Source: Pisaster brevispinus (lineage: Eukaryota > Echinodermata > Asteroidea > Forcipulatida > Asteriidae). Taken from it: a stretch of DNA of 64,000 nucleotides. A program made the position numbers and the translations under genes. The notes below the pieces were generated by a model. That model had not been told where the DNA came from and ran no database searches. It saw only the letters and a list, made by a program, of their open reading frames with translations. Position 1 is the first letter of the stretch. The number at the start of each line of letters is the position of its first letter. Shown here in pieces: positions 12,301-24,300 of this stretch. The DNA lies in NCBI GenBank assembly GCA_023634235.1, contig JAMKCF010000006.1, forward strand, positions 7,098,421 through 7,162,420. Direction: 5' to 3'.

Positions 12301-15300
12301 CTGTGTCTCTAGAAAAAGACAAGTGAGAGTGTTTCCCTCAAACTTGGTTAACTTCTTTTATCAGTTTTTCTCAGAAGTTGGCTAAAGTTACTTCAAATAG
12401 TTGTGTTAATTTTGTATTTTTTCCATAAGTTGGTAAAAATTGCCTTCAAATAGCTGAGTGAAGTTTTTTTTAGCCTTAAGTTGGTTGATGGAGAAAATTT
12501 CTTCAATTACATGGGTAAGTGTAGTGTGGCGCATGGTAGGCAAAATACAGCCCGGTTGACCAATATGCCTGCCTCCTCTTGGCCTGATTATTTCTTTACC
12601 AGTTGATTATTTTAGTGTCTAGACTCCGAAGTATAATGTAATGCATACATTTTATCAGAATAAAGAATTTCAAGCAGTCATACGACAATTCATGGCTGTT
12701 AACTTTCTTTACACATTTTGTCAATGTATCTGTGAAACTTTCAAATGTACAATTTTGTTTACTGGTTAAATGTACACAATAGTGTCTAGACTACGAAGTT
12801 TAGTAGTGCATAAATTGTATCAGAATAAAAGAATTTCAAGCAGCCATGCGACAATTCATGACTGTTAACTTTCATTACACATTTTGTCAATGTAACTGTA
12901 AAACTTTCAAATGTACAATTTTGTTTACTGGTTAAAAAGTTTAGTAGTGCATAAATTGTATCAGAATAAAGAATTTCAAGCAGCCATGCAGCCTTGTCCA
13001 AGGCTCTTTACGCAAGCACCCCGCTTTGAATTCACCAGGTAGCTACAATACAGGCACGGTACTGCAGTACTTGATTAAACAGTATACTTTGGGGTCGAAG
13101 CATGGTTTTTCAACCTCGTACCCCAAAACGAAGCCGAAACAGAGCCTTGTTCCCACTGTAAAAAGGTCAGATTGTGGGCGGAGTTGCTTTATGCTAATAT
13201 TTCCCGAAGGTGTATGCTCATTGGTTAATGTAAGTGGCAAGGCGACTACTACGAGAGTTTATGATTGGACGATTATCCACCCAGTACAGAAATGAATATT
13301 CAATATCCGATTCCAGCATACGTAATTAGCGCTGGAATCCCTGCGCAATGATAGAAAAACATAAGCTGCCGTTTACAGTGGGAACAAGGCTCTTTTTCGG
13401 CCTCGTTTTTTAGTACGAGGTTGAAAACCGTGCTTCGACCCCACGGTATACTGTATATCAAGTACTGCAGTACCGTGCCAGTATTGTTATGCTACCTGGT
13501 GAATTCAAAGCGGAGTGCTTGCGTAAAGAGCCTTGGACAAGGCTAGCAGCCATGCGACAATTCATGACTGTTAACTTTCATTACACATTTTGTCAATGTA
13601 ACTGTGAAACTTTCAAATGTACAAATTTATGAACTGGTTAAAACTTTGGTGTCTATCACTTTTTAGAGACATGGGTCGTTTTGTCCCCTACTATCAACTT
13701 GCTCAAAAACCACAATTTGCTCCGTAATGTTTCAAAGACACCTTCAAAAATGTCAATGACACTTTCAAAGTACTTTCAGGTACTACTATTAAATGTGTTT
13801 GGGCCCTAAAGTTTCCAACTGTTGAGTAAATGTATGGGTCGTGATGCCCAAGTGTTGGTGACATGCAATCAGATTTCCAACATTTGGTCAAAATGTTCTG
13901 TCTAATGTTTGGGTAAATTTTTTCGCCAACTGTTGGTTATTTGTTATGATCCAGTAGATGGGCAATGTAAAGAACCCAACTGGTTTTTTTAATACTTTTT
14001 TAAAACTGTTGAGTAAAATGTTTACTTAATAGTTGGGGATGGGGATTACCCAAAGACCGTTGGGTAGAAAATGCCCAATAGATGTACATGTTGACTATCG
14101 TACCAACGTTGGGCAAAAAGTTGGGAAATTTTTGCATAAACTTATGCAGAAAGTTAAAAACAACAAAAAGCCAACGTGTATCAAATACAAGCCCAAACTG
14201 GGGCGGGGCAAAGGAGGAACGTATCAGACGGAAATCGAACCGACACTTCAGTTTCCCGGTAGCACAACTTAAATGAACCTTCAAGGACACGGGCAGACCT
14301 GATGTATAGGGCTTGAAGCAAAATTCAAGTGCATATATCCGAGTGCGTATCGTGGCCGAGCTGTCTTAAGCTGTGTTGTTTCTGATCAGCAGAGTGTGGG
14401 TTCGAGTCCCGGTCTTGACACTCGTGTCCTTGAGCAAGATCCTCAGGTGGGACATTATGCCGTTGGTCCCGTGTAGTAGCAGTACACGTAAAAGAACCCA
14501 GAACACTTATCGTGGAAGAGTATACGCGGGTTAACCCCGTGTTTCTGGTTCACATAGCAAGCACCCTTATTGAATAAAGGTTTCCTCAGGCTTGCGGACT
14601 AGAGTGGTTAAGTTCACTGATGAGGCATCCTATGGTTTCAATAATATTGGTTTCGTTCTGGCACTAATCAGCCGCAGAAATGTTTCCGTATTTGCAGGCA
14701 AACTTGGTGTTGTTTACGATCAATAAAACATGTTTAACAGTATCGTTTTGTTGGTTTTCCGTAACGTTCCCAGCTTTCCGATTTTTCTTGTATAAGGCAG
14801 CACACAAAACCTATAACACAAACTAATGCGTTTCCCACGAACAAACCGGTTAACTAAATCAATGCTGGATTGGACACAGCAAACATGCAGTCTGGTTGGA
14901 GTAAATGTCAACTTCGCAACTTCTGGTGAAATGGTGAACGACTGTGAAGTAGTAGCTATCACAGCTGTCGTGTATTCGGGAAACCCGACCAAGATGGAAT
15001 GCCACGATCAGGGTCTTCGACCATTTTTTAAACCAAGCAATCAGCTTTAGCTTCTTCTCTGCCATAGGCTCTTGTCTGTCTATTCAAAGGCATGGCATTT
15101 TAGTCATTACTCCAAACGTTTATAAAAAGCGTTTGAGTGATCTACTATGATCCTCCCTCACTCTTCTGAGAAAATCCAACGCCATGGCATGGTAACTCAA
15201 CACCCAAAACTGTTGGACTTTCAATTTACTACGCCAAAAAGAATCAAACAAAACCATGCAGTTGCCAGTTGGATTGTGAAGGATTTGGGTTGGTTAGGGT

Positions 15301-18300
15301 TAGCCCCAATGAATAATTTTTGACTCAAAGGGAGGGTAAACCTTTGGTAATTATACTCCAACAAAGATACATGACCATAAAACCTTACTTGGTAAAGAGC
15401 ACTGGAGAGCTGTTAATACAAAACATTGTTAGAAACGCCCTCCTCTGAAGTAATGTAGTTTTAGAGAAGGTGGTAGTTTTTCACCCCAAATTTGAATCTG
15501 AGAAAGGCTTCATTTCTCAGGCATCTGAAAGCACACTCTATGCAAAACGGGGAGTTTTTCTTTCATTGTCTTCATGCAACTTCGATGATCAATTGAGCCC
15601 AAACTTTCACAAGTTCGTTGTTTATGTTGGGATGCACCAAGTGAGGTTATTGGTCTTTGACGTTTTACCAAAAGTTGACAAGTATATCCTGCCTTAAAGC
15701 CCCGTACCAAAGCTGCACGTCTTTATGACTAGCAGAGCCAAAGCCAGACCAAAAGCCACAGCCAGTGTTTCCAAAAGGGTCTATAAGTTCTCCCTGAGGC
15801 CAAAAAAAAAAAAAAAAAAAAAAAACCACCAGAAGTTTCTCCTCAGAAATTGTCCACAGTCATTTTGTTGACGCAAATACAATGTTCCCAAGTGTCTTGA
15901 CGTTAATCTGCGGTTCCCATGCGCTGTATTAAGAGTTCACACACCCAACATGTTCTCAGGCGTGCACATCCTGTGTGCCGCAAATTGAGTGCGTCCTTGA
16001 AGTTTGATGTGCGCACTTCAATGTCACTTCCAAGGTGACCCGAATAAAAACGTTGTACGTGATCAGCTGGTTTTTTTTATATGGTGTGATACAGGAGACT
16101 CAGCTGAATTGTTTTTACTTAAGAAACTTTTTTTCTTTTTTTTAAACACATGTTTTAAGTGGGGGCACAGATTCGGCAAACTTGTCCGAAGTGTTGTTTC
16201 ATAGAACACTAATTTTCATTCCATGAGAAAATAGAATTAGCTGTTGCTAAGTGCTTACCAAACAAAAAGGACCTTTGGTATAATGCACAAAAATAGTTAT
16301 TGGCCTGACGTTTCGAACCTAGCAGTGTCTTCGAGAAAGACTCTGATAGGTTCGAAACGTCAGGCCACTCAAACAGTTGTTTTAAATTTTAATTCCCGCA
16401 GCGAGTCAAGAATATCAAAGAATGTATCGACCTTGATACGTATCAGGACTGGGGGGGGGGGGGCACCAATTTTCCTAACCATTTGCCCTTAATGTTCTAA
16501 CACTGTGTCCGATCATCACAAATCTTTCTGACTTCTCCTAATATTTATCTAGGGTCATATTGAAAAAAATAGTTGTTATCGGGGATCAGCTGTTACCATG
16601 ACATCTGTTTGTTTGACTTTGGGTCAAACGGTTTTTTGGTGGTTTTTGTTTTGTTCTCTTTTTCAGCAATTAAAAAAAGGTTGTGGCGATTTGTCCCACG
16701 ATGGTTTTAAAATAAAAAAATGCATTGTGGGAATTAACAACGGGCGCCTATTCGGCAGCCATCTTGGATTTTGTATTTTCAGCCTGCATGTATTGAGGGG
16801 TTTAAACTATCATTGTTTTTGTTTTGTTTTATTAATGGAATTATTTAACATGCTTATTTTCAAATTTTCTGGACAAGAAGGCCTACCACAGAGCCGTCTA
16901 CCAGGCCTCAACATTGCACCATGGGCACCAAAAGCTGGAGCCAGTATCGATTTTAGGTGGAAAACATAAAAATATAAATTTTCAAATTATAGCGTCCCAA
17001 CAGTGACCCCAGTAAGCAAATGTTATGTTATCGATTGTGTATGTAAAACAAATGATTGCATTACATAAACACAAACAACGCAAAGTTGTTTAGCCTTTGG
17101 AGCAAATCTTTAGAAAAATGTCATTTGTGACCCGAAAAAACCCACAATTTATTGGCGAATTTTTGGAATTTGTTGTGTCATCCTATACATCTTGGTGAAA
17201 TGAACATTTGTGGCAATTGTCATAAAACAAAAATCGTTGGGGAACTTTGGAATATACGGAGGGGGCACTTAATGTACATCCCCCGGGCTCGATTTCACAA
17301 AGCACTAAGATTCATTATAAGATGAGTTGTCAGTATCACCATTAGTAATTTCTATTGTGACATCACTCTTTGCTTAGCTATAAAGATTGATACACAGTTA
17401 AGATCAATCCTAACTCTTTGTGAAATCAGCCCCTGGTCCCCGTAAATTTAAAACAGAAAAGAAAACAAAATCCGCTTCTGTGGCCAATTGTCATTTATAA
17501 ACGAGTTCTCTTTCTTCTCTTTACAATTCCTTGGTGTCGGGTAATGTTTAAATCACTGCGGAACTGCGTGAAGTGCCCCAATCCGTCATCCTCACACCAA
17601 CGTGCGAAGGTAACAAAATAAAGAGCCTCCATGTGGTGTGATAACAATTAGTATTGCGCAATGTTTAATACTCTTCTGGTTTTCTTAATTTATTTACCAG
17701 AGTGTACCAAGAAATGTCCAAGCCATCGCAGTCCCGTATGCGGTTCTGACGGCCAGACTTACAAGAATCAGTGCAAGCTTGAGAACCGCGCCTGCTACAG
17801 ACCCAACCTGTACCTCCTGAGCCATGGGGATTGCAATCTTCAAGGTGAGATTCATAGGAGAGCCAAGAGTTCATAGACAGTAACCTTTCTTTCATGGAAC
17901 ACCTGATTGATGGCGCGCAAGGTTTTAGATCGCGACGTGCCTCACGGACTTACCTCGATTAAAGTCACTCAATTAGTTTTCAGCATGTTTCTGTTGTTGT
18001 TGTTTTTTTTTCAAAGTTCAAAGTTTTGATTAAAGTTAATTAATGTAAATCTCTCCCTATACAACCGAAATAAATTGATGTAACAAACCACTTTACTGTC
18101 ATGTAAAAGTAAGCCCGACCCTGACACCCTATATGACTGAAAAGTCATTCTATAGCTTTCATCATATTTCTGTATTTTTGATTCTTCAAAGTTCAAAGAT
18201 CAGTGTCCCTCTTTCCCTACAACCGATATTAGTTGATTTAACAAACCACTTAACTGTTATGTAAAACTGGGTGTTAAAATTTACACCATGGGAGTTGTCA

Positions 18301-21300
18301 TATATAGATATAAAAAAAATCAACATTTACAACTTAGTGTGTTCAAAATAAATAACACTAATTTTTGCAAATACAATTACAGTAGTTTAATTTTAACACC
18401 CTATGATGTTAATTTTGATTCTCTCTTGAGTATCTTTATGTGACAACAACCATAAGTGTCAATTTTAACACCCCATTTTTTCAGTGTAAAAAAAAAAAAA
18501 AAAATTATTTTTTGTCGAACGACACGTAGAACATTATTTTATATTGGCCTTGCGGTTTTTTCCTCAAAACCACGGCTTAAGCTTCGGCTCTGGCTGAAGC
18601 TTCGTCAGTACATTTAGAACTGAGCTTCAAACAGGTAGACGTATCCTAAGCCAGAGTCGACGCTGTTGCTTCGGGAAGTGTCTATTATAGACACGTTCCA
18701 CCGTATAGGCCAGAGGGAGGCATGCATGGGGGATTAGATTTCAGTGAAAATTCGTCATCCTCCTGAGGGGCTGACTTCTCAAAAAGCTAAGATTGATCTT
18801 AACTGTGGATAAATCCTACTTGCTGAGCAAAGTGTGATGTCACAATACGAATCACTATGGTAATACTGACAACCCATCTTAAGATGAATCTTAGTGCTTT
18901 GTTATTATTGAGCCCTGTGTACAGATTCGGGGCTGCAGTTTGCTGGCACCACATGGGCGAGGAGGGGGTGGGGGGGTGTTCAAGGAGGGTAATGACATGA
19001 AATGTACGAAAAGGCGATTAACAAACGACAGTGTGACTGTCAGCTGGTATTTTGCAGACTGTTTGTGTAGAGTCGATACGGGAACACTCGGGTTGTTTAT
19101 GCCCTTCGGTACTTTTCTCCACAGAGACACTTCGGGGGTAATGCCAAGGAATTCGAATCGCTTTTACAGTACTCGTTGAAAGACATTAAGCAGAAGAAAG
19201 CTATTTAAAACGCTGGTGAACACCGGGGTCAAACACCACGAGAGGTCGGCCAATTTGGAAAATAATTAACTTCTACATCACATCATTTTCCGACCCATTT
19301 GCAGCATCTGAGATCAATTAACGGCCGACCAAACAAGCGAACACACTGTGTTTAACGGATAACAACATTCTGCACAGCGCTTCTATTTCGCCGTTTTCGC
19401 TGGCCTGGGTTTACAACGAAACATTTGGGAGTATTATTCATAAAATATTTGAATACAATGATTGCAAAACGATTTAAATTCAAAGCACTGATATTTTGTG
19501 AAAGAGTTATAATACGAGTGGGTAACATTCGGATATGGCAAAATACATTATTGTAACATGCCAGTTGTTCGCCTCGTTCACAAGTGTGCCATCAGTAAGT
19601 TATTATGGTAATACATTTTTGGAGTAATTATCAAAGGTACACCTTCCCTATAAAGGCAGGGTGTAACTTACTTGGTAAAGAGCACAGGAGAGCTTTTGAT
19701 ATTATAAAATATTGTTAGAAACGACACCCTTTAAAGTAATGTAGTTTTAGAGAACTTTTTACCCCCCAAATTTCAATCTGAGAAAGGCTTCAGGCATAAA
19801 CCTTTCTCACAAAGCACACAGTACACAATTCAATGCAACAAAGGTGGTGTATTTTTGGTCTTTTTCATTATTTTCTTTCAACTTTGATGACCAATTGAGC
19901 CCCAATTTTAACAGGTTTGTTATTTTATGCATATGTTGGGATACACCAAGTGCGGACACTGGTCTTTGATAATATCACCATACGTGTATGCCCCGGCTTT
20001 AAAGACCGTGTCCGAATGCAGCGACAACGCTAAATAATGGGGCTTCCAGGGCTCTGCCCATAAAGCCACTCTACTCAGGGTGTGAACCTGGACACGACCT
20101 TGTAGGTCTTATCCCCGTATACAAAGAGTATTTGTAAACGAGCAATGCCCACCGTGGCAACCAGACTACTCCGTCTGCTTTCAGGGGCAACCTCGCTCTC
20201 CAATGTCAATACTTTTTGGCGAACTTAAAAAAAATAGGCATCCATGGCCCAATTTCATAAATTGGGCCCACTTTTAGAACTTGGGCTCAATTTTATAGAC
20301 TTGCTTCAAGTGCTTTAGCAGAGTGCTTTAGCAGAGCTATGAAATTGGGCCGCTTCAGAATTTAGTTTATTTATTGTTTTAAATTGCACCCCAGATGATC
20401 ATTTTAAACTTCAAAACACAATTGATTTCCATTTAATTATGTCCCACAGGGTGTAGACGCACTTGCGTGGGTCCTCGTGCGGCAGTGTGCGGCACGGATG
20501 GGGTGACCTATAACAGCCTATGTGATCTTGACAATGCGGCTTGCAACGATGCTGGTATATCCCTGAGAGCGCATGGGCGCTGCCCAAAAGGTACAGTATG
20601 GCGTGTCGAAATTTGAATTGATTCATACGATAACCGTGTTATTTCTTGGGCCCCTGGGTACGAGGATGAGGAAAAGGAGGTGGGGGTTGAGCAAATCCCT
20701 CGCTGAGAGCAACGAAAAGAGAAATGTTCGTGATCACCGTACACGACTGCATTTTTATTATTATCGTCAAGTCCGGATATCCAGAAATACAGAACGACAT
20801 TGACATCCTTTGAAATTTGGATTCAAAGTGGCCAGTGGCGTAGCTGGGGGGGGGGGGGGCACGTGCCCTTCCCCATTGATGTCAGTACCCCCCCCCCCCC
20901 CCCACCTCCATTTGGAATCTGGACTTTTGGGATTGGAAATTTCCAGAGTAAAATGTTACATTTTACACGCTTTAACCCGATAGTTTCGATGTCTTTAAAA
21001 CTATTTTTCCATGTACACAGACAGTGTATTTGTTTTTACTGTAACGTCAGATTATCTTATAAACAATTGTAAATAGCATTAAAAAAGGGCTTGTTTAAGA
21101 AAAAGGCAAACAGAAACTCGGCCTGAAGTGCCCCCTGGAAAAAATGGTTCATCCCTACAATTTTACCCTAGTTACGGCGCTGCAAGTGGCAGAAGAGATT
21201 CAATGTTTCTAAATATTATACCAAAGAAAACCTGTCTTGTCATCTTACAAGATCAACGGCAGTCCTTTCAACAAATTGAACTGGGCTGAACACATAAGTA

Positions 21301-24300
21301 ATTCTACATCCAAAGCAAAGTCGCCCCCGGCAGAGTCGCCCCCCCCCCACAAAGTCGCCCCCCAACAATGTCGCCCCCAACAATGTCGCCCCCTAGTATA
21401 TTTTTGAACATGTTGAGCTGCTCCACCAAAGTCAAAGAAACCTCATTTAAGACCTTGGTCAGACCCAAGTTATAGAGCACCGTGCCAGCGTATGGGGATC
21501 CATACTATACCAGGACCGCATAAATCAATTGGAAGCTGTCCAACGTCTTTTGAGGAAAGCGGACCCACGTCTATAGACTAACTGTCCTTTACAAATTCAT
21601 GCATCACAAAATTACAATTGATTGATTCTGACCAATAATACCAAGTGGATTCTGCAAGAGGGCACAATCTCAACTAGAATACCATCTCCAATTTCATTTG
21701 TTCACCCTACATCTAAAAGAAGAACTGCTACAGTTATTCTGTCCGCTTCAAAACAACTGGGTGGAACTCACTCTCTCCCACAGAATGTCAGGGAAGCTAC
21801 TTCAGTAGAGTCTTTTAAATCAAAACTCCGAAGGATGTACTTGTCTTACACTAAGGTTGGGGGGGGGGGGGTTGCCTACAAATAACATTTTCACATGTTC
21901 TGCTACAACGAGTATATCCCATAGTAGAAGTATGATTGCAGTAACCGACCGATACAGTAATAGAAGAGCAATGAAACTCCATAAAGGTGGCATTTGATAT
22001 GTACAAATAGTTAAATAAATAAATTGTTTCAATGTGCGCGTTTATTTTGAAGCGATTTGTGAAAATGCAAACGTAAACAAAACTAGATTCTGCAATTCAC
22101 CAAACAGTCGTTTTTCAGGCTTCCAATCTAAATGTGAATATCATGTGGGCGTGTGTTTATGGATCTTCACAGGACACCATTGTTTTGAAAGATTGATACT
22201 GAAAAAGCAACGACAGGTGAATCAATAAGGTCGACTTCAAAGCCCAGTCGAAGTTTGGTATTTATTATTTTTACCTTCTCAAGTCACAAATCCCCAATTT
22301 GACGGAGGTTGAAAGGTGCAGAAAGTCAGAGCTAACGGCAACAACTCAGCGGGTTTCAACCTCCCGGATTGACGGGATTCTGTTTGCATTCTTGCAAGAC
22401 TTTGACGTCGACAATTCAGAAGGATTGATTTTCTTACAATGTATGGGTCGAGCCGCAGTATATTTATCCCGAGCCACTTTAACACTATCTACATTTGAAG
22501 ATCCGCCAGTGGCTTTTTCAAGCAGTTACTGTAGCCTCTTTCAATAAATGCGGTGGCCACCTTAGTTAGTAGTCAGGCTCCCCTACTCCAGAATGTAAGA
22601 TTGGGTCCTATGATACCAGATTGGTTCTGGTAGATTTGTATTGAATTTTAGTTGAAACAAAATGGTGTATGATTCGGCTTGTATTATTAAAAGCATAGTG
22701 TACAAGTTTGAACCTGATGTTTATACCCCAGTCCACTCAAACAGAACTTTATGGAATAGATAGATACAACAGATTTCACGAATGAACTTTTCAAGTTAAT
22801 CTACCCCATAAGAGACTGTTAAAAGCGTCACAAATTTCAATGTCCTACTCCAATTTCTGCGAAGCAACGACGTGATCGTCCAAGGCCTAAAAGAAAATTA
22901 AATTGAAAGGTAAACTCAATCTTCTGCGGTGCACGTTTTTGTTTTGGAGGCTGGGTGAGAAATGTATGCCTGATTTTTAATACCCGATAATCTGTACCCA
23001 GCATGAAGGCTGTCCCTTCAACTAGGATGAGACCGTGACCTACAAACGGGAAGATTTTTGTTTTTATGACCCCTTTTTTTGTAAAAGAAGAAAACAAAAA
23101 AAGAAGAAGTAAAACATTGCCCCGATTTACGACCTCCCGTTGCTTCAAATTACAGCACTTTTACAACACTCTCGATTTTATGTGGTGTTACTTACACCAG
23201 AGGTTGGTTGAGGTCACATGAAGAAATCATTTGCCGCCAGATTCAATTTCATAGAATTACCGAGTATAATGCAGTTAGCGCGCAATACCAAAGAGAGTAT
23301 TATAAGCATAAATTCTGGAAAGATTTGACGTGACATTTAAGTAGCCTCTTGGGCATGTTCCAGGCCTGCTACTTCACGGGGGCAACAGAGGCTATTGCTC
23401 CAGTTCCCCCCATTGCCTTGGTGCCCTTTGAAATGTTCCAATACAAATAATGTATTTACCGCACAGAAAAGTTTTTACTGAAAGTAACCCTTTACTGATT
23501 AAAAATGAACTTCCCCTATGAAGAAATAAGTATCACACTTGATGCTTAACGAATAAAAGTTTCCAGCCAGGACAAATGTATTGAGAAAACACTTCATCTC
23601 ATCATGACAGCAACCCCAGGATATCGAGGACGTCAAGCATCTTACAACACTTCACAACTAAATCCCGAAAACCTTCTTGGAGAACGAATGCTGAACCTCA
23701 TGGTTGCCAAACGCAAATCAAGACAGAGCAGCATGGGAAAATCTTAACTACACTGAAAGTGATAAATAATCATTGACATTGACACTTTCTGAAGCCCGGT
23801 TCATACTTCCTGCGAACGCGAATGCGAAGCGAATATTGACGTCACAAATTCGCCAACGAATAATTCGCAGCAGTTGAAATGTGCTCAACTCCTGCGAAAC
23901 ATTCGCTGAGAAAACGGCCCTGTGACGTCAAACTTTGCTTTGCCTTCGCATTCGCAGGAAGTATGAACCGGGCTTTAGTCGATGGTTATCTTTTGGCTTT
24001 TGTTTATATAATAGACCGTATCGAATATGACGTCACCATTCAAATATCTGCCCTACAACATGGCGTCTAGCGTGTGCGTGATGGTGTGCGTGCATGTGCC
24101 GTAGAAATCAAACCGGGAACGCTGCGTGCTTCATTGATGTACGCGTTTAGACGCGCATACGGCTTGCCCTACAAGATGGCGACTTTCATAGCAACAAAGG
24201 GGTTATTCAATACGGTCTATACGGCATGTCGGCATTGAACTGCAGGCCTAAAATTTCATCACTGAAAGGGCAATGCCATTTTCAGTTTGCAATGGCCACT

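Larger units (their letters stand above)
9101..17700 (+). other. Gene B intron 1 (8.6 kb), rich in repeats
   Basis: No exon was found inside this intron. It contains a (GTT)n microsatellite, a G run of about 22 at 9994-10012, a tandem repeat interrupted by a foldback element (12613-13650), a SINE at 14350-14643, the 15110-15697 repeat, a palindrome at 16302-16366 and a MITE at 17285-17433. The remaining parts (about 9500-12600 and 16400-17280) are AT-rich with nothing I recognise. Confidence 0.6.
17845..20449 (+). other. Gene B intron 2
   Basis: This 2.6-kb intron holds a two-copy tandem duplication (18003-18266), an AT-rich palindromic stretch with repeated TTTTAACACC (18270-18480), the second copy of the CTCGATTTCACAAAG MITE (18767-18915), a dispersed repeat (19613-19997) and a degenerate GGCCCAATTTC element (20246-20352). 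I see no additional exon. Confidence 0.6.

Noticed and set aside
16598..16969. 123-codon frame in intron 1 of gene B
   Set aside because: Composition is that of AT-rich non-coding DNA; no motif, no splice sites in phase with the neighbouring exons.
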